From assembly GCA_030634675.1 (NCBI GenBank), contig DAOWAH010000031.1, forward strand, positions 1 through 10,430: a stretch of DNA of 10,430 nt, written 5' to 3'. Position numbers and translations under genes: made by a program. The notes beneath the pieces are model-generated. The model was not told the origin of the DNA. It ran no database searches and saw only the letters and a list, made by a program, of their open reading frames with translations. The stretch is from Fidelibacterota bacterium (GTDB lineage: Bacteria; Marinisomatota; Marinisomatia; Marinisomatales; TCS56). Shown piece after piece: positions 6,872-10,430 of the stretch; position 1 is the stretch's first letter, and every line of letters begins with the position of its first letter.

Positions 6872-9258
6872 TGCTTCATCAAAACCCATTACCTGGTTTA
6901 ATAAAATTTCTTAAAGCACACCCCGTACTGGGTCCTAATGTAACCTACGTGCGACATATCTCCGGCCGGCCGGCCGATTATTCTGATTTTCCGATTAGTG
7001 TTGATGAGCGCTTAAAGGCAGCCTACAAGCTGCGGGGCATAACACGGCTTTACTCACATCAAGCGACAGCCTGGAACAACCTGCAAGCGGAGAAAAACGT
7101 GGTGGTAGTAACACCCACAGACAGTGGTAAGACCCTGTGTTATAACCTGCCAGTCCTGCAGATGATTTTGGATGATCCGGCTGCGAAAGCACTGTACCTG
7201 TTTCCCACAAAGGCTCTGAGCCAGGATCAGGTGGCCGAATTACATGAAGTTGTTACCACGATTGGAGAATCTATTAAGGTCTTTACTTTCGATGGTGATA
7301 CCCCTCAGGATGCCCGCCAGAAAATCCGTAAGCAAGGCCATATTGTTGTCACCAACCCAGATATGCTGCATCAGGGAATCCTGCCGCACCATACCAAGTG
7401 GGTACAGCTTTTCAGCAATTTGAAATACATCGTTATTGATGAGATTCACACCTACCGGGGCGTGTTTGGCAGTCATGTCAATAATGTGCTCCGGCGCCTG
7501 CAGCGGATCTGTAAGTTTTACGGATCATCACCACAATTTATCTGCTGTAGCGCCACTATTGGCAATCCCAAGGAACACGCAGAGGCATTGACTGAATTAC
7601 CCATGGCGCTGATCGATAAAAATGGTGCGCCGGCCAGTGACAAGTATTTTATATTTTACAATCCTCCGGTGGTTAATAAAGAATTGGGTATCAGGGCCAG
7701 TTACATCAAGCAAACAAAGGAATTGGCCGGGGAGCTACTCCGGCAGGATGTATCCACGATTGTTTTTGCTTTAAGCCGTCTGAATGTTGAAATACTTACA
7801 AAATACCTGCGCGACCAATTTGTTAGGAATCGGGAACAGTTGGTAAAACCTGATTCGGTAGTGGGTTACCGGGGTGGTTACCTGCCTAACCGGCGACGTG
7901 CAATCGAGCGTGGTCTTCGTGCTGGAACCATCCGTGGTGTAGTGGCTACTAATGCTCTCGAGTTGGGGATTGATATTGGCAGCCTTGAAGCGGTGGTGTT
8001 GGCGGGATACCCGGGTACGATTGCTTCAACCTGGCAGCAGGCAGGCCGTGCCGGACGACGTGGTAAAACGGCGATAATTATTTTAGTTGGCCGTTCCACA
8101 CCGGTGGATCAATTTCTAATTAATCACACTGAATATTTTTTTGGTAGAAGTCCCGAACGAGCGCGAATTAACCCCGATAACCTGACCATCATGGTTGACC
8201 ATATAAAATGTGCTGCTTTTGAATTACCATTCCGGCGGGATGAAACCTTTGGTACCCAAAAAGCCGCCGATACGGCTCAAATCCTCGATTATCTGAAAGA
8301 TGGTGGGGTAGTCCATTTTGATGGTCAGCAGTGGCACTGGTCCAGCGCTGTTTATCCGGCCGTAAATGTATCACTGCGGCGCGTGGAAAAAGGTAATTTT
8401 GTGGTGGTGGAAAAAGATTCCGAAAACAAAATTATTGCCGAGGTGGATTACGGTAATGCACCTCTGGTCATCTATCCCGATGCGATTTACATGGTGGGAG
8501 GTGAGCAGTTTATTGTTGATGAACTGGACTGGGATGGACGCAAAGCAATCGTCAGGGCGACAGATTCTGATTATTATACTGATGCGATTGATTACACCAA
8601 TGTGAAAATTCTGGATGAATTTGAGAGCCGTCGTACTAACCGAATCGATATCTCTCTCGGTGAGGTTCAAGTTATGACTCGGGCGGTTGGTTTTAAAAAG
8701 ATTAAGTTTTATACCATGGAAAATGTGGGCTACGGCGATATCAATCTACCGGATTTGGAAATGCATACCTCCGCTTATTGGTTTACGATTCCCCAACGGA
8801 TACTGGATGATTTACCGTATTCACCGGCCGATTGTATCGATGGTATTCTGGGAATGGCTAATGCCCTCCAGGCCGTAGCGGCCATCAACCTCATGTGTAC
8901 GGTCATGGATATCCAGCGTAGTGTCGGTGATAAATCCGCCGAATGGTATATCCGCAATGTCTATGGCCAGCGGGGAGTTTATTCCTCCGCTGATGGCGAA
9001 TTTGGTGACCGCAAAGTCGATCTGCAGTTTTCACCGGATTTTCAACCTACAATTTTTATCTATGATAATTATCAAGGTGGGGTTGGTTTCAGTCAGCAAT
9101 TGTTTGACCTGCACGAAACATTGCTGGAACAGACCAGGAAACTGATCGAGGCGTGTTCATGCGAAGGCGGTTGTCCATCCTGTGTGGGACCTTCTATGGA
9201 GGTGGGTATCTCCAGTAAGCAGGTGGCGTTGGATATATTGCGAGTGCTGAGTCGATAG
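6871..9258 (+). CDS. mrfA: MrfA/YprA-type superfamily 2 DNA helicase with C-terminal DUF1998 four-cysteine domain
   Basis: This 795-residue ATP-dependent DNA helicase belongs to the MrfA (YprA)/Hrq1-like family. In Bacillus subtilis MrfA works with the exonuclease MrfB in repair of mitomycin-induced DNA damage. An N-terminal segment with LYSHQATAW leads into Walker A TPTDSGKT (81-88) with LCYNLPVL. Then come FPTKALSQDQ, motif II DEIH (190-193) with the family block HTYRGVFGSHVNNVLRRL, and motif III SAT (227-229). The second RecA domain holds NALELGIDIG and QQAGRAGRRG (389-398). The C-terminus ends in a CxCxxxCxxC cluster (Cys762, Cys764, Cys768, Cys771), the metal-binding signature of DUF1998, preceded by IFIYDNYQGGVGFS. 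The length is close to the family norm. The ATG at 6871 has no Shine-Dalgarno sequence and lies six bases after the reductase stop, so reinitiation is likely. No mrfB-like nuclease is in the window. The family call is firm. A role identical to that in Bacillus is inference. Confidence 0.93.
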   Translation: MLHQNPLPGLIKFLKAHPVLGPNVTYVRHISGRPADYSDFPISVDERLKAAYKLRGITRLYSHQATAWNNLQAEKNVVVVTPTDSGKTLCYNLPVLQMILDDPAAKALYLFPTKALSQDQVAELHEVVTTIGESIKVFTFDGDTPQDARQKIRKQGHIVVTNPDMLHQGILPHHTKWVQLFSNLKYIVIDEIHTYRGVFGSHVNNVLRRLQRICKFYGSSPQFICCSATIGNPKEHAEALTELPMALIDKNGAPASDKYFIFYNPPVVNKELGIRASYIKQTKELAGELLRQDVSTIVFALSRLNVEILTKYLRDQFVRNREQLVKPDSVVGYRGGYLPNRRRAIERGLRAGTIRGVVATNALELGIDIGSLEAVVLAGYPGTIASTWQQAGRAGRRGKTAIIILVGRSTPVDQFLINHTEYFFGRSPERARINPDNLTIMVDHIKCAAFELPFRRDETFGTQKAADTAQILDYLKDGGVVHFDGQQWHWSSAVYPAVNVSLRRVEKGNFVVVEKDSENKIIAEVDYGNAPLVIYPDAIYMVGGEQFIVDELDWDGRKAIVRATDSDYYTDAIDYTNVKILDEFESRRTNRIDISLGEVQVMTRAVGFKKIKFYTMENVGYGDINLPDLEMHTSAYWFTIPQRILDDLPYSPADCIDGILGMANALQAVAAINLMCTVMDIQRSVGDKSAEWYIRNVYGQRGVYSSADGEFGDRKVDLQFSPDFQPTIFIYDNYQGGVGFSQQLFDLHETLLEQTRKLIEACSCEGGCPSCVGPSMEVGISSKQVALDILRVLSR

Positions 9259-9263
9259 AGCAA

Positions 9264-9292
9264 TTGATTATTTTAAGCATATTGATTATAAT
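9264..9292 (+). promoter_or_regulatory. Sigma-70-type promoter for the Lrp/AsnC regulator gene
   Basis: A -35 element TTGATT (9264-9269) and a consensus -10 TATAAT (9287-9292) are separated by exactly 17 bases. Transcription would start near 9299-9300, leaving a leader of about 63 bases before ATG 9363. The segment ATTGATTAT occurs twice, 18 bases apart (9263-9271 and 9281-9289), covering both elements. Caveats are the AT-rich background and the possibility that this phylum uses a different promoter consensus. Confidence 0.6.
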
Positions 9293-9345
9293 TTAAGGAG
9301 CATTACACTCCATACCGTAAATATTTATTGTATATAACTAAAATT

Positions 9346-9360
9346 CTTAAATATTTTAAG
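9346..9360. promoter_or_regulatory. Perfect small palindrome just before the regulator start, possible operator
   Basis: CTTAAA-TAT-TTTAAG is a perfect 6-base inverted repeat with a 3-base centre, ending two bases before ATG 9363. It sits where a ribosome binding site would be and in the leader of a likely autoregulated gene. AT-rich palindromes of about 15 bases are typical Lrp/AsnC sites, but chance occurrence in AT-rich DNA is quite possible. Confidence 0.35.
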
Positions 9361-9362
9361 TT

Positions 9363-9827
9363 ATGATTAATAATAAAAATCGCCAGATTATGGCCTTGTT
9401 GCAGGATAATTCCCGTTCAACAACCAGTGAGATTGCAATTATTGTCGGTTTGTCAATTCCGGCCGTAAGTGAACGGATTAAAAAACTGGTTGATGCTGGT
9501 TATATCCGCCATTTTACAACAATTCTGGATCACAAGATGCTGGGATTTGATTTAACGGCTTATATCACGGTGGTCAGTTCTTCATCGGATCATTACGAAG
9601 AAGTCATTAGTTGTGCTAAAGAATCAGCGGCTGTGCTGGAATGTCATTCGGTAACCGGTGGTGGTTCCCATTTGCTGAAAGTGCGGGTGAAAAACTCCAC
9701 TGCCCTGGAAGAGCTTTTACGTGATATTCAGTTATGGCCCGGTGTAGCCCGCACGCAGACCATGGTAGTACTGTCAACTTATAAGGAAGGTGTAAAACTC
9801 GATTTACAGTCCCCGTTGGAAGAATAA
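9363..9827 (+). CDS. Lrp/AsnC-family transcriptional regulator
   Basis: This 154-residue DNA-binding regulator is expected to form dimers and higher oligomers and to respond to an amino acid or related metabolite. Residues 5-50 form the winged helix-turn-helix: NRQIMALLQDNSR, SEIAIIVGLS, then recognition helix IPAVSERIKKLVDAGYI. Residues about 63-145 form the RAM ligand-binding domain, with VLECHSVTGGGSHLLKVRVK, PGVARTQTMVVLST and KEGVKL in the expected order. The family's ligand-loop pattern VTGxYD reads VTGGGS here, so the usual acidic residue is a Ser (102). This may mean a different effector. The start ATG 9363 gives the standard N-terminus although no Shine-Dalgarno sequence precedes it. 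The nearest purine-rich site, AAGGAG at 9295-9300, is too far away. A promoter at 9264-9292 fits, and a palindrome lies against the start codon. The next gene is glnA, so control of nitrogen assimilation is a reasonable inference. Confidence 0.94.
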   Translation: MINNKNRQIMALLQDNSRSTTSEIAIIVGLSIPAVSERIKKLVDAGYIRHFTTILDHKMLGFDLTAYITVVSSSSDHYEEVISCAKESAAVLECHSVTGGGSHLLKVRVKNSTALEELLRDIQLWPGVARTQTMVVLSTYKEGVKLDLQSPLEE

Positions 9828-9963
9828 TAACGGAATTTTATTTTTTATCTTGGACCGAATTAATCTATCTAATGAGGTAAAAAAAAGTTTTTAAAAATAA
9901 AGTGAATTAATAATCGAAAGTATCCAATTGAAACAATCGCCAATTAATCTAATGGAGCTAAAT
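9828..9963. other. AT-rich leader region between the regulator gene and glnA
   Basis: This 136-base gap has no hairpin-plus-T-run terminator, so read-through from the regulator into glnA is possible. It holds an A8 tract (9879-9886) next to the palindrome TTTTTAAAAA (9888-9897), and a repeated motif described separately. No well-spaced -35/-10 pair was found. GGAG at 9954-9957 is the glnA ribosome binding site, six bases before the ATG. Confidence 0.5.
9858..9957 (+). repeat. Imperfect direct repeat in the glnA leader
   Basis: AATTAATCTA occurs at 9858-9867 and again at 9942-9951, each copy followed within a few bases by CTAATG and a G-rich triplet (GAGG at 9874-9877, GGAG at 9954-9957). The copies are 84 bases apart. 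It may be a regulator-binding pair or a chance match in AT-rich DNA. Confidence 0.35.
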
Positions 9964-10430
9964 ATGAATAAGAAAAAAGTGCTTGAGATTGCCGAAAAGG
10001 AAAAAATAAAGTTTATTGACATGCAGTTCTCTGATCTGCTGGGTATTGTGAAAGCACTTACTATACCGGTTTCGAAACTGGAGGAAGCTCTGAATAACAA
10101 TGTCTGGTTTGATGGCTCTTCCATCGATGGTTTTACGCGTATTTTCGAAAGCGACATGTACCTGAAGCCGGATTTAAACACTTTTGCAGTAATTCCATGG
10201 ACCAATGGTACCAACAATGTTACCGCCCGCCTGATTTGTGATGTATACATGCCGGACGGCAGTATGTACGCGGGTTCACCCCGTACGGTATTGAAGACAC
10301 AATTGGCTAAAGCTAAAGCCCTTGGTTATGAATTTAATGTAGGACCTGAGCTGGAGTTTTTTCTTTTTCGTAAGGAAAATGGCGCAATTAATCCTTTACC
10401 TCATGATCGCGGCGGATATTTTGACCAGTC
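9964..10430 (+). CDS. glnA: Glutamine synthetase type I (alpha-like), 3' partial
   Basis: This is the first 155 codons of the enzyme that makes glutamine from glutamate, ammonia and ATP, the entry point of nitrogen assimilation. The frame stays open to the window edge, and the rest (about 290 residues if of usual length) lies outside. The N-terminal beta-grasp domain is clear: FIDMQFSDLLGIVKALTIPVS, then FDGSSIDGFTRI and ESDMYLKPDLNTFAVIPW. The catalytic domain begins with the metal-ligand segment GPELEFFLF (Glu129 and Glu131). The wording DLLGIVK and GFTRIFESDMYL matches the GSI-alpha group (Bacillus, archaea, Thermotoga) rather than the enterobacterial beta type. Arg59 lines up, from memory, with the Arg62 needed for feedback inhibition in Bacillus. 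This would suggest feedback rather than adenylylation control, although the adenylylation-site region is not in view. ATG 9964 has GGAG six bases upstream. The adjacent Lrp-type gene is a candidate regulator. Confidence 0.97.
   Translation, partial: MNKKKVLEIAEKEKIKFIDMQFSDLLGIVKALTIPVSKLEEALNNNVWFDGSSIDGFTRIFESDMYLKPDLNTFAVIPWTNGTNNVTARLICDVYMPDGSMYAGSPRTVLKTQLAKAKALGYEFNVGPELEFFLFRKENGAINPLPHDRGGYFDQ

Noticed and set aside
9297..9311. GGAG...CTCC mini-hairpin in the regulator leader as a riboswitch or attenuator
   Set aside because: It has only four base pairs and no further structure, and chance occurrence is likely.
9872..9880. Two-codon minimal ORF ATG-AGG-TAA upstream of glnA
   Set aside because: It resembles a regulatory mini-ORF, but there is no good ribosome site before it and such triplets are common in AT-rich DNA.
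9891..10250. Open frame of 119 codons on the minus strand
   Set aside because: It lies antisense to the start of glnA, whose + strand frame translates into an unmistakable glutamine synthetase. The minus-strand product has no recognisable features.

Overview
The window is a stretch of bacterial chromosome of moderate GC, with every gene on the + strand and very little non-coding DNA. No RNA genes, insertion sequences, CRISPR arrays or phage genes were seen. A PorQ-like outer-membrane protein and barrel proteins with C-terminal aromatic residues point to a didermic bacterium, most likely in the FCB superphylum (Bacteroidota, Ignavibacteria, Marinimicrobia and relatives). Shine-Dalgarno use is mixed. 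The exact phylum cannot be fixed from sequence alone.

Region 1 (1-5783) is a tightly packed run of three genes. It holds the 3' part of priA (replication restart helicase, cut by the window edge), a PorV/PorQ-family outer-membrane protein that overlaps priA by ATGA, and a 932-residue protein that begins with TTG directly after the previous stop codon. This last protein is the most unusual object here. It has a signal peptide, an M1-type (gluzincin) metallopeptidase domain with an intact HEXXH-x18-E zinc site but a broken GAMEN motif, and a C-terminal half that reads as an outer-membrane beta-barrel with Omp85/D15-like features (an RGF motif, a YIDG strand and a terminal aromatic residue).

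Region 2 (5784-9258) starts after a 106-base gap. It holds an aldo/keto reductase with a complete catalytic tetrad. Six bases further on is a MrfA/YprA-type DNA helicase with a C-terminal four-cysteine DUF1998 cluster. The partner nuclease gene mrfB is not in the window. The junction between the two genes carries a tandem heptamer duplication.

Region 3 (9259-10430) holds an Lrp/AsnC-family regulator behind a good sigma-70-like promoter and a small palindrome, followed by the 5' part of glnA (type I glutamine synthetase, alpha-like), cut by the right edge. The pairing suggests amino-acid or nitrogen control of glutamine synthesis, which is an inference from position.
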